The position numbers were made by a program, and so were the translations under genes. The notes beneath the pieces were generated by a model that saw nothing but the letters and a program-made list of their open reading frames with translations, did no database searches and was not told where the DNA came from. DNA of 37,799 nucleotides from Dicyema japonicum (taxonomy: Eukaryota > Dicyemida > Rhombozoa > Dicyemidae), in the NCBI GenBank assembly GCA_011109175.1, contig RDEW01000007.1, positions 1,016,980 through 1,054,778 of the forward strand, given 5' to 3'. This document shows, in pieces, positions 18,385 through 28,167 of the stretch. The number at the start of each line of letters is the position of its first letter. Position 1 is the first letter of the stretch.

Positions 18385-18720
18385 AATTTAATTATTTCCA
18401 AGAAATCATTGAGCCATCTGTCAGCTATGCCTGTGCGTCTTGGGGAATTAATCTGTCCCGGACGAACTAACAGAAAATCATCGATATTCAGTCCTTGACA
18501 GCTACTATTAGTAATAATGGAAAATTAGAAAAACTACTCCCTTAATCACTTAAAGACCTTATACGACATAATGGGAAGGAAACTGTTTCCTGTGACGTGT
18601 CTTACGAGAAGGGTATACATCACCTTTTTCGAATTTATATTCCCAAAATCATTGGATCCCAGAAGGTACACTAAGAGAAGATGAGTAATCTGTTCGAGGC
18701 TGTCGAGGTCACTTAATCAA
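18385..18720 (+). pseudogene. LINE family X, RT C-terminal end
   Basis: The frame reads YFQEIIEPSVSYACASWGI, then NLSRTN and a stop, with the same layout as the copies at 8290 and 13090. The end reads KMSNLFEAVEVT and a stop at about 18713, corresponding to KMRSLLKCIGIT in the copy at 8140-8600. The middle is heavily mutated. Confidence 0.6.
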
Positions 18721-19475
18721 TTTATATAATTAAAAAGTTAATTTATATGACAAAAGCTCCATAATGGCATTCAGGCAATGAGCGAGCGATGGTAGTTAAC
18801 CCTCATGATCTCGAACTAAATGTTCCGTAAGAGTCATTTTACTTTGATAGTACTTATTATTTTTGAAAAGTCAGCCAGTTAGTATGTTAATAGACTGCAT
18901 CATTATTAAAGGAATTTCTGGAAAATTTATGCACAAAAAATATTAAATTTTTATTTATTTCAAAAAACAGAAAAATAAAAACCTAAAGAGCATACATTTA
19001 TGAACGATTTGCTAGGTGATTCTCAACAACAGCCTGAACTACTGAACTTTTAAGTCTTTCTGCAATGTGATACCCCATATTTGTTGCAGAAAAGTAGGCG
19101 CATAGACATCACCTCATTATGCCGCCACATTCGAAAGGCTATGTTTTTTGTAAATCAGACTTGAAAGATTGCCTATATCCTATTGGACAAAAAATCAAAA
19201 ATAAAAAGGGAGACAGCCATTGATATGGTAATTTTTAGGAAAGCAAAGTCAAGTTCTTCTTGGCTACATATTTTACTGATTAATCAGACAGCTTCTAACA
19301 CTATCAACCCTTTTCAGGAATCCTCTTATTTGGGTTGTTAGTTATTTTTGGTACCGTATTTAAGCCCCTCTGTATTATTAAAATTATTGCAAGTTACATA
19401 ATAGTCAAGTCAAAAGTCCACAAGAAAAGGTTATTATAGTAATTTTTAAGACTTAAAAACTATGGAGCACTCTCA
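18721..19475. other. Spacer, no gene recognised
   Basis: AT-rich sequence without open frames of note or recognisable repeats. Confidence 0.4.
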
Positions 19476-19499
19476 ATCAGAAGCAGAAAGGGCAGCTGG

Positions 19500-19870
19500 G
19501 ATGGGATTTAACCTTTTTAATCGAAAACATAAAGTCAATCAAAAATGACAACATAATCAACGTTGCGTTGCCTTTCAAGATCTCAACAGATATCAACTGG
19601 GGAAACCGTCGAGTCTCACGTGAGTCGTGGCTTTTTAGTATAGCTAGGCGTCCCAGTTTCTTTAGGATCGAATCGATCACTCGCTTATTCCTCATGTTGT
19701 CTCAACTACGATGGGGCAGAACATGAACCGATCGTGCAACGCTTCGTATGTTTCTCCTTTGCTTTCATTTTTTTCCGCGGCATACAGTGTGTCTACCACA
19801 CTCCCGACAATGTTGGATGGGCAAAGGGGTCGACGCATGTGCTCTAAATTAGATCTCCATTATCGAAGAA
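19500..19870 (-). pseudogene. RLE endonuclease fragment, divergent subfamily
   Basis: Reading the minus strand, mixed frames give STCVDPFAHPTLSGV (after the WD motif), LYAAEKNESKGETYEALHDR, FMFCPIVVETT, then the open frame 19695-19477 with LKKLGRLAI, SRETRRFPQLISVEILKGN and ATLIM. The order corresponds to the complete copy's SAADLAEKIKIKKYGEIGDR, FVPIAIETSG, FLKEIGGKLA, WLRQRIGIAVIRGNA and YSVM. The 72-codon frame alone looks anonymous; it is the neighbouring frames that reveal it. It is strongly diverged and non-functional. Confidence 0.6.
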
Positions 19871-20154
19871 GTGATTACCGATTGTTCGACATTCAAATTT
19901 TCAAATTGCTAATCTTCCAGCTATCGATCTCGTTGTTGAATTTCCATCATAACATATATGGAAGTGTTCTCTATCAAAAGTACTCCTCTTTTTGGCTATC
20001 GACGATCTAATACTGAATGAAGGTACTTTTTCAATTATTAATTCTTACAGTAAACACTATTATTTGTCTGAAGGTTTTTTTCAAATATTCAGCTTGCAAA
20101 TGTTCGCTCAGTATTAATAAACTCAAACTCAGTTCCCATCGTGACTAGAGCCCT

Positions 20155-20180
20155 GAAAATAAGCCCAAAGGCTTATTTTC
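20155..20180. repeat. Perfect 11-bp hairpin
   Basis: GAAAATAAGCC, a 4-base CAAA loop, then GGCTTATTTTC is a perfect inverted repeat, followed by six A residues. No gene adjoins it. Confidence 0.85.
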
Positions 20181-21214
20181 AAAAAACCCCCGTACGTTGT
20201 TGTGGTTGGTTATTATTTTATTCGTTCTATTTTTATGTTGTATTGGAAGATAATCAGTATGCTATATTGTATTATTAAAACAAAAACAATCCATTGATAA
20301 CTAACAATCAAAATAATTCAACTGCTTTTATTATTCACATCAATTAGTGTTAACCATCTCTACAAGTCCTTCCAGAGATCATTTAGTTACATTAATATTT
20401 CAGATTATAAGGTAATTCTGATTGTTGATCTCACAGACGAAATGTGCTGAGACGTCCCAGTATTTTAGAATAAGATTGATTTCTCGCATAAACCTCCGGT
20501 TGTCTCCATAATAATGGCAGATTCCAGTATGGACTCATTTAGTTGCTCTATGCTCTAACGTTAAGAATCTATAAGTACAATAATCTTTTAATAAAATGAA
20601 ATTAGACAAAAAAGTAGTCTTCGTTAAGTTCAGAAAATCTTATTAAGTTCACAAGATATCGGTCACGTGAGGGGGTATGCTATTAATGGCGTAATTGCAA
20701 GTCTAGTAATCATCAAACGGAAAGACTGCAATAATTAAAAAGTTAAACCTGGCAGAAATGATACTTGGATACGACACTATATACCTCAATTCTCGTGATC
20801 GTGTAAAATTTGTTTTTTATCAAACTATAGAAAAATACTAGTAAATGACTTGGGGACCATTCGACTGTTTTTTGAAGAACTAGATATACTTATAACTATA
20901 AACTAACCAAACAATTTACGTCATATCCACCTCTAGTTTATCCTTGAATGAAAGTGATATTTTGTTCATAGCCAAAGTGAATAGACACTCAAGAATAATG
21001 GTCATTTTTCTAAAATTCAAAATTTGAGTCATAATAGGTTATTTTTTCAGATGCATCTCATATTTTCGTTATAAAAATTACCGGCAGCCATAAATCAACG
21101 TGAAATATTATTTATTTTTTAAATTAATTATTTAAATCATATAATTTATATATTTTTTTATAATATATTTAAGTAATTGGACCTCTTTTCATTTTTACAA
21201 TCATTTTTCAATCA
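20181..21214. other. Spacer, no gene recognised
   Basis: AT-rich with no clear motif on either strand. Confidence 0.4.
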
Positions 21215-21546
21215 AGAGGGTGGCATAGTGGTTAGGTGTCGGGCTTAAGTGGCTTAGGCTACGTGTTCAAATCTCGCTGCTGTTCACCTGGTGGAAAATT
21301 CCACACATCTACGATGCTAAAAAGGCTTGACAAGTGACTCCGTCATCAGTGGGCTATAACTGCGGAACTAGATAGTCAAAAAAGGACCCACACACAAGAA
21401 AAACAAAATAGAAGTGAAGATCATTCCTTGGTTCAACGATTAGTTAAAATTAACTGTTCTTTACTTAAATAAAGTTTGTGTCCTGCCTATGCGGAGCTAT
21501 AAATACCACGGCTCTGTGAAAAAGGCCGTTATTATTATATTATTTT
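21215..21546 (+). mobile_element. SINE-A, full copy with tRNA-like head
   Basis: Box A is TGGCATAGTGG (21221-21231) and box B is GTGTTCAAATC (21263-21273), the internal promoter elements of a tRNA-derived SINE. The body carries TCTACGATGCTAAAAAGGCT, CTGCGGAACTAGATAGTC, GAAGTGAAGATCATT and AACTGTTCTTTACTTAAATA. The 3' end is ATT-rich. Total length is about 330 bp. Partial copies lie at 555-655, 14918-15122 (minus) and 15124-15260. No clear target duplication was found. SINEs encode no protein and rely on a LINE enzyme. Confidence 0.8.
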
Positions 21547-21609
21547 AGTCAACATACGGATTTACTTGGTCTCTTGCACAAATGTCACATTTGACATCTA
21601 TCAGCCTAT

Positions 21610-22370
21610 CTCTCTTGGCAACCTAAAAGTACGAGGACTCAATCCCATGTATAAAAAAACTTCAGCTCGGACAAAACCTGGAACAATATGTTTCCTACAG
21701 GAGATTAAGATAGCAGACAACAGAACATAGAAAGTTGAAAATTACTTTCTGATTACCCTCCCAACAACCTACTGTCACTATGGACTTGGATATGCAATCC
21801 ATCTTACAATGTACAATCGTATATTCCGGGTGTGCTCCTTCTCGTATAGAATTGCTGTGCCACAAATTAAATAAGGAACCAAAACCAATCCCGTGGAGAC
21901 AATCATCAACTTATACGCGTCGATTGGAATCCGAGCCTCTGCAAACCCAGAAGAACTCGATAAATTTTACTCTATTCTCACAAGAGTATATAACTCACTC
22001 AGTTCATCATACTTATGATGCCGCAAACTGGAACACTAAAGTAGGCTGACCGAGAGAAACATCTATTGCTCTGATTCAATCCTGGAACTGCTCTGATTCA
22101 ATTCTGCAATTTCCCATAACTATTTTTATTAACACGGTATTTCGCATCCAGATAGACACAAAACAACATGAGTTGGAATCTGTTAGGATTCAAATAGAAA
22201 CAGTAAGCAAATATTCAACCAAATCGGTTACATTTTATGCACACGTGCTCAAAAACATTACTGTGGATTTGCGAACTTGTGTAGTACTAGAGACAAATAG
22301 CAACTACAAGCATGTGATAACTAATTTACAAGATCCACAACCAGTTGAAGAAACCTATCAATGACAAACA
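21610..22370 (+). pseudogene. LINE, APE endonuclease domain
   Basis: Across shifting frames the plus strand reads LGNLKVRGLN, TICFLQEIKIADNRT, NYFLITLPTTYCHYGLGYAI, ETIINLYAS, ANPEELDKFYSIL, and AANWNTKVG. Later fragments include NTVFR, NRLHFM and KNITVD, which correspond to the NTxFxH and NQIDYIL segments of APE-type endonucleases. The usual landmarks (N at the start, QExK, a GDWN-like motif, NQIDYI) appear in order. No reverse transcriptase follows in the same orientation. It resembles the endonuclease half of the long minus-strand copy at 23824-26640. Confidence 0.7.
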
Positions 22371-22599
22371 TTATCAAGAAATAAAATGTCATCTTTAAAA
22401 ATTTTAGATTGTTGTCTTTTGTTGAGGATGATGATGGTACCCGATTTATAGTAGTTTCAGCGTTCATCCGCAATGATCAGATAAGCGCCGATTATAGTTC
22501 TAAAATGAAATACATGTTGAGAACTGTAGGTTCACATAATGGAATTTTCTAGAATAGTTTAATCATCAACGCGCTCCTTCTGTTTTATCGGTATTTGAG

Positions 22600-23035
22600 T
22601 CTTTATGTTATGTTATCCAATTAAGTCGTGTCCGACTCTTGGAGATCTCATGAACGTGTTTCCTCCACTCTCCCCGATCCGTTGCAATTTGGAATAGCCT
22701 TGATGTATGCATTCCCGTGACGTCTTCCACCGTGGATAGCCACCGAGTCCTCGGTCGGCCAGGTCTTCTCTTCCCATTAATATTGCTCAGCATAATGGTT
22801 TTCTCCAGTGAATCAGAGCAGACAACATGCCCAAAGAACGCCAATTTGTGTTTTACGATTCTTCTTTCTAGCGAAATGTCCGTCTCTACCCGTTTGAGTA
22901 CATCGATGTTTGTTATTTTGGAAGTCCAAGGGATTCTTAGTAACCTCCAGCACCACAACTCAAAAGCATCAATTTTTCGTCTATCCGCTTTTTTCAGTAT
23001 CCATGATTCTGCGACGTATAGAAAAATCCAAAATG
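22600..23035 (-). pseudogene. RTE-like LINE, RT C-terminal end
   Basis: The minus strand reads YVAESWILKKADRRKIDAFE, LWCWRLLRIPWTSKITN, then RRIVKHKLAFFGHVVCSD, GKRRPGRPRTRWLSTVEDV, TGM, and DRGEWRKHVHEISKSRTRL to a stop near 22610. This block (ESWxxKKxDxxxIxAFExWCWRRxLRIPW, GHVxR, GKRxxGRPRxRW, DRxxWR) is the standard C-terminal tail of RTE/CR1-like LINE proteins. It is nearly free of stops over about 130 codons, making it one of the better preserved LINE pieces. The upstream RT core is missing. Confidence 0.8.
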
Positions 23036-23039
23036 AGTT

Positions 23040-23820
23040 TTTATGTTGTCATAAAATTTATTTCTGAAGAAATATTTGCGTGAAGAGCTATTTGTATCTT
23101 TTCTAGTCGTATCTAAGTTCTGATGCAGTCTTCCACCCATTTTGGGTTTGGAAGAAATGAGTATATCAGAGACGATTTTCTATAATGAGTTTGTCCTCTT
23201 TATAATCTGAGGGAGATTCTTCTTACATAGTTTTATATTTTGAAGGCTTCCAATAAAACACAGTGCACTTCTGGTTAACAAATCTACTTATAAGACGACA
23301 CAAGTACATTTTAAATATTTTTTGAATTTTTACATTTTCAATAAAATTTGTGGAAATAACGATTCGAAAAATTCAAATTCAAGTATTATCGATTTATTCA
23401 TAAATTCCTCGGTAAAATTAACCTTTTTGATAAAATATAAATTTATATAAAAAAATTTAAAGTTAAAAAATAGAAAATAAGAATTTTGTCGAATATCCAA
23501 TCGCTCACGCCACGTGGGTATAAAAATATTCATTGAACCCACACGACCTCCACCAAGGTGTAAAGCTAATCAATTGGGTGATCTCTATCTCTTCACGAGT
23601 TTCCACCAGCAACACCACCATTATACGGAATTGTCTTTGGATATCTTTCCACATGACCGATCGACATTTCTCCACATTAATAATTTTACTTCCAAATTAC
23701 TCCTCCTTGGCTGGTATTCGACGACAGCAGCAGACTGGCAAATGTGTATGAGAGAAGTCTGTACACATGAATGGATTACCTCATTAAAATCGAAAATCGG
23801 TATATCTGTTTGATATATTA
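23040..23820. other. Spacer; unrecognised open frame at 23514-23813 (plus)
   Basis: A plus-strand frame of about 99 codons starts near 23514 just after GGGTATAAAAATATTC, a TATA-like sequence. Its product is His- and Thr-rich at first (FHQQHHHYTELSLDIF) with no known domain. The second overlapping frame (23533-23751) argues for low-complexity chance. The rest is AT-rich with nothing recognised. Confidence 0.3.
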
Positions 23821-23823
23821 TTA

Positions 23824-26640
23824 ATAATACCGCAAAACAACGTTAGTAAAGTTATTGTTATCTCGCTTGTGCCACCCTCTCGCTTGATGCGTTTTGTTAA
23901 TCGCTTCCAGTTCCCTCTGTTCCTCGATAGGTCTATCAGGTGCTCAACATCATCTGCCGACGTCAACCCTTTCCCAATCGAAGTTAGGTATTGATGTAGA
24001 AGGGTTGGTTGAGTAATTCGTGGTCTTCCTCGGAACGTCGATCCCGGATGAGGAGCATAGTGGTGCTTCATTGCGAGATTAGCGGAAGTATTCCTGTCCA
24101 TTCTTAGGATGTGACCAAATAAGCCCCATCTGTTACTTCTTATTTCTCCGTCCAATGGGTGGATATTGTAATGGGAATAGATGTGTTTGATTGAGATGTG
24201 CTTTGGCTAGGAAATTCTTCGAATCTATCTGAGCTGCATTCTATGAAAGGAGTTCAGACTTTTAGACATTGTGAATGCCCAAGTGGAAGAATTGTACAGT
24301 AAAACCGGTTTTACGAACATATTGTATAATTTGATTTTTAAAGAGGCAGAAATTTGTTTACCTCGTAACCATACGTTGTTTAGTCATTTAAGAGGAAAAA
24401 CTGCTAGTGATTTTCTTCGTAGTATGTCTTCTGTATCTTCTAATAGAGCGCCAAGTTTTTTAAGTTTTTTCGTATGTCTCCATTTTTCTTCGTGTCGTTG
24501 TTTGCATCGCCTTACTATAGTATATTCTGTTTTCTCAGTGTTAATTTTTAGGAATGATTTTTCAAATGTTTTGGCCAATTTGTCGATAATACTTATAATT
24601 GGTGGTCTGTTGCCGTGAGGTCTATGTCATCTGCGAAGATGACTTCCGTTATATGTTTGGGTATATTATTCCTGGCTCCCCTAGGGTTGCCTCCAGATGT
24701 GCGATGAATTAGACCGGGGATAGGGCGTCTCCTTGGGAGAGCCCTTGTTTGTTCCGAATACTCTGGATTTCAGATTTCCGAGCTGGATAAATAGTTGAAT
24801 GGAGGAGAGTAGTAACGAATTATTCTGATGCAATTTTCCTCGAGTAATGGTGTTAATATTTGTATCATCTTGACTCTGCTGATTGAGTCAAATGCCTTAG
24901 ATTGGTCGATTTCCATTATGTGGTACTCCTCTTTATATTTTTGGCATGAAGCACACATCCATTTGTAGATCTAAACGGCATCGGAAGTTGATCTTCCAGA
25001 GACAAACCCACTTTGGCTAGCTCCGATAAATCCACGTAGTGGGGCTTTTATTATAGAATTTTGCGCCGTGAGTTGAATAGTATGATTGGTCTCAAGCTGT
25101 TTAGCTTTCCTTTTTCCTTCCCCGTTTTATGTAATGGGATTAATTTTCCGATTCCGATGTTAATTCTGGAGTGTTCCTCAAAAGTTTTGTTCAGAATGTG
25201 AGTATTGAGTTTTTAAAACTCTTCAGGAGCGTATTTTATGAGCTCTGCGTTAACATTATCTGAGCCTGGAGTTTTTGAGTTGTTTAGTCTGGTCACAGCC
25301 TTTTTAACTTCCGTCAAAGTTATTTCTGGTGATAGCTTTCTCGGGACTCCATCAAACGGATAAAACGTTTTTTCGTTTTCAAAATTGAAATATTTTTCGA
25401 AGTGATCAGCTATCGTGTCTGTGGTTGTTGTAAATGGTTCTTCCGGATCATCATGAACTGTTAGATTTTCAGATTTTTTCTTTCGCGCTAGTATCTTTAC
25501 AGACGCATACATTTGAGCTTCGTGTTTGTACTTTCCTACTTCATTTGCAAGGTTTTGTAGCCCTGTTTTGTGGTTTATCTGACATTTTTTCTTGATTTCT
25601 CGCATAATTTTGCTTCCTTGGATTTGAACTCAGTTGCTTTCATTTAGTTGTGGGTGTTCATGCATTTGATACGTAGATCCTATGTAATGGGAGAGGTGAT
25701 CTATATGTGGGTCGTGTATTCCTTTGAGGTTTTGGGAATTGTCCCAATCGTGTGAGCCACTGATTTTATTTTGTTTACGAGATTATTCCATAAACTTCCA
25801 GCAGGTAGATTGAGATTGATCGGTTCTATGGTTTGTGATATTTTAGCTGAATAGTTATTTCTGTGGACAGGATCGTTTCTTAAGAGTCGACTAACTTTTC
25901 TGTATTTGTTTTTGACTCTGTAAATCCAAAATCTTCTTTTAGATAAGTTTGGTTACCAATAGTTTATGGTCACTCGATGTTAGCGTTCCTCCATATGTTC
26001 GGGCATCTGAAAGTAGGGCTTTCTGTGATTATCGACACAGAATGTAGTCAATTTGGTTATATATTTTGATTACATGTCCATTTGAGTCTCGGCGTTATCC
26101 AGTCCAGGTCCTGATATGCCTTACAGCGTGCTGGGATGCTGTGTTGCAATTGAATAATTGTTTATTAATCGCGAAGTTGGCCATAGTTTGCTAAACATGT
26201 TCCTCCGACCTCTCCCATGGGTACCCATGAAGCTCAGTTCTCGGGCCCCTTTTCCGACCTTCGTATTCCAATCTCCACTTATGTAAAGTAGATAGATCGT
26301 GGATATTTCCATTAGGGTTGTAAATAGTGAACTGTAAAAGTCATCCAGTTCCGTTGGGTTTTTAGAGACTTTCGGAGATGTAGGTGCAAATAAATTTATA
26401 ATTGTAGAGTTAGATCCAGTTTCCAATTGAATTGCGCAAATTCTTTCATTCACTTTCCATGTCCTTCTTTGACTTTGGTCTCTTGCAGGCAGCAGATAGT
26501 AAAGTTGTATCGTTTCAGATCCCGGCAGAGTGACCTCCTTTTGACCGACGACTTTAGTCCTCGAACGTTGAAGGATGCTAGCATGAACAGAGAGTTAGAA
26601 GTGAGTGAACTGCGGTATGTCTTCTTTTAATGTTTAGAAA
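23824..26640 (-). pseudogene. Long decayed APE-RT LINE (family Y)
   Basis: From 26640 downward the minus strand gives an APE endonuclease: LASFNVRGLKSS, CCLQETKVKEG, NLFAPTSP, LYISGDWNTKVGKG, THGRGRRNMFS and NQIDYI-like remains near 26050. A linker follows with MREIKKKCQIN and FTTTTDTIADHFEKYFNFE. The RT then reads ITLTEVKKAVTRLNNSKTPG, SDNVNAELIK, MEIDQSKAFDSISRVKM, LSQGDALSPV, a broken ADDIDL-type motif near 24640, WRHTKKLKKLGALLEDTEDI and NRWGLFGHILRMDRNTSANL, ending with FRGRPRITQPTLLHQYL and GNWKRLTKRIK at about 23890. This is the full order of an APE-type non-LTR retrotransposon, with many stops and frameshifts. It is the longest copy of its family here. The 3' end has GGCACAAGCGAGA and an ATT-rich tail. 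Confidence 0.85.
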
Positions 26641-27200
26641 ACTGACGAATATTTCACAAGGGGTTGCTGGCAAAAAGAAGACAAATAAAAAGTATTAAAA
26701 AACAGAACTGTAAAGATTGTCGAAGGCACAAACTCGCTCATTAGATTTCCATCTAATAATAAGAAAGTGGGGGTAAAAATCATTGAGGGCATTGATGAAA
26801 ATATTGTAAATTTCTTCACGATCACTATAGGGGGATCATTGTTATATATTTGTTCTGACGGAGCAGCCTTTGATGACTGGATAAAAACGTAAGGGACCAA
26901 ATTCTAGAAATTATTCATATAGTGGAATAACCTAGCATTTCTAACAAACACGGAGATAGTCGACTTATTGGACCAAAATAGCGAAGAATACAAATTTATT
27001 ATTCTCGGAAAAAGTCAGACTCATCTTTGAATGAAAATATAAAATAAATATAATCACACTGAATGCGTTTAAAAAAAACAAAATTATCACAGAAAACCAA
27101 GAATACAGTCCAGGAACGTATCTGACTTTTATTGCATTTTTATATCAAACAAATAGGATCCACAATATTCATGTGCTAAGTTAAGAATTGGAGACTGGAT
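26641..27200. other. Spacer, no gene recognised
   Basis: An 88-codon minus-strand frame (26634-26900) is hydrophobic and shows no domain. Nothing else is recognised. Confidence 0.35.
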
Positions 27201-27213
27201 CACTAGAATTGAT

Positions 27214-27639
27214 TATTATTATTATTAACCCCAGGCTTACTATTGTAAGCCCAGCACAAACAGTCATAACTAACTAATCCGAGGAAAAAACCAAAGGGAG
27301 AACATCTGCTTGTGCCGACCAAATCCATCTTCCAATACTTCATTACAGGCTTCCACTTTTGAAGGGAGGTGGAGAAGTAGGTACGCCCTATTCCATTTTT
27401 GTCTCACGTCCTACCGTCGCGGAGATCACTTCATTCTTTAGCGGAATAGTTTTCATAATGCAATCTTCATCAGAGAGTTTGGTCAAGGAGAAAGGTAGGA
27501 AGATCCCTTTTAACAACTGTGTCGTACCAGAAGTACTCGTCGCCTCACGGGTGGGATCTGAATTGACTCCATTTTTCGGATTTGAACCCACAACCTTCAG
27601 ATCCGATGCCATCAGACGTTATATTCTGCCAGAAGGCCT
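27214..27639 (-). mobile_element. SINE-B with Arg-tRNA-like head and 12-bp target duplication
   Basis: Read on the minus strand it begins GGCCTTCTGGCAGAATATAA and continues CGTCTGATGGCATCGGATCT, then GAAGGTTGTGGGTTCAAATC. This follows an arginine tRNA closely (TCTGGC...ATAACG, GTCTGA..CGGATC.GAAG, GTGGGTTCAAATCC), with box A and box B preserved. A body of about 350 bases and an (AAT)n tail follow. ACTAGAATTGAT occurs at 27202-27213 and 27640-27651 as an exact 12-bp target duplication, so both boundaries are firm. Another 3' fragment lies at 9290-9420. Open frames across it (27359-27667 plus; 27388-27612 minus) are shadows of the SINE. Confidence 0.88.
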
Positions 27640-27651
27640 ACTAGAATTGAT

Positions 27652-28165
27652 GATAAGAGTTAGCTGAAGAGTCAAGAATTATCAGAAGATGGAATATTAA
27701 TCCATCACACATTTATAGTGCATAAACAAGAAATCAGTGGTCAAAGTCGCCCAGTTACCGATTTTAAGGCCATCCAGTACAACAAATTTTTAAATTTTTA
27801 TAAAATATTATAAAAATAAATTATAAATAACAATACATTTATTTAATATATTTAAAATGTGGAACAGAAATACCTTCCCTGCTGACGGAATCTACAACTC
27901 GTAGATGTGGTTCCGGATTTCTCCGCATTTACGAGGAAGATGGACACCCACTAAGCCTCTCACTGCTCCACGCAAGGTTGGCTAAGAAATTTCATTCCCC
28001 AATCGGCTTCCTCTGCAAGGATCAAAGAAGGCATTTCCGCTCTACAGTGGGAACAATGGAGACGCACAGGCTTCGGATGTTTGGTTGTAAGAACTGGGAT
28101 CACCTAACTAGTTGACTTTACTTTTGTCCTTCTTTCTCGGTGATCCCGGGGTTAATAAATATATT
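27652..28165. other. Spacer with one unexplained coding-like patch
   Basis: Between about 27870 and 28115 the plus strand has an open frame reading STTRRCGSGFLRIYEEDGHP, later LLHARLAKKFHSPIGFLC and HRLRMFGCKNWDHLTS with a stop. It is less AT-rich than its surroundings and could be an old transposon end or exon. I do not recognise it. Confidence 0.25.
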
Positions 28166-28167
28166 TA

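Noticed and set aside
22717-23067. Plus-strand 116-codon frame as a gene
   Set aside because: It is antisense to the well-supported LINE C-terminus at 22600-23035.
27359-27667. 102-codon frame and its minus-strand partner as genes
   Set aside because: They lie entirely on the SINE-B body with a tRNA-like head and target duplication.
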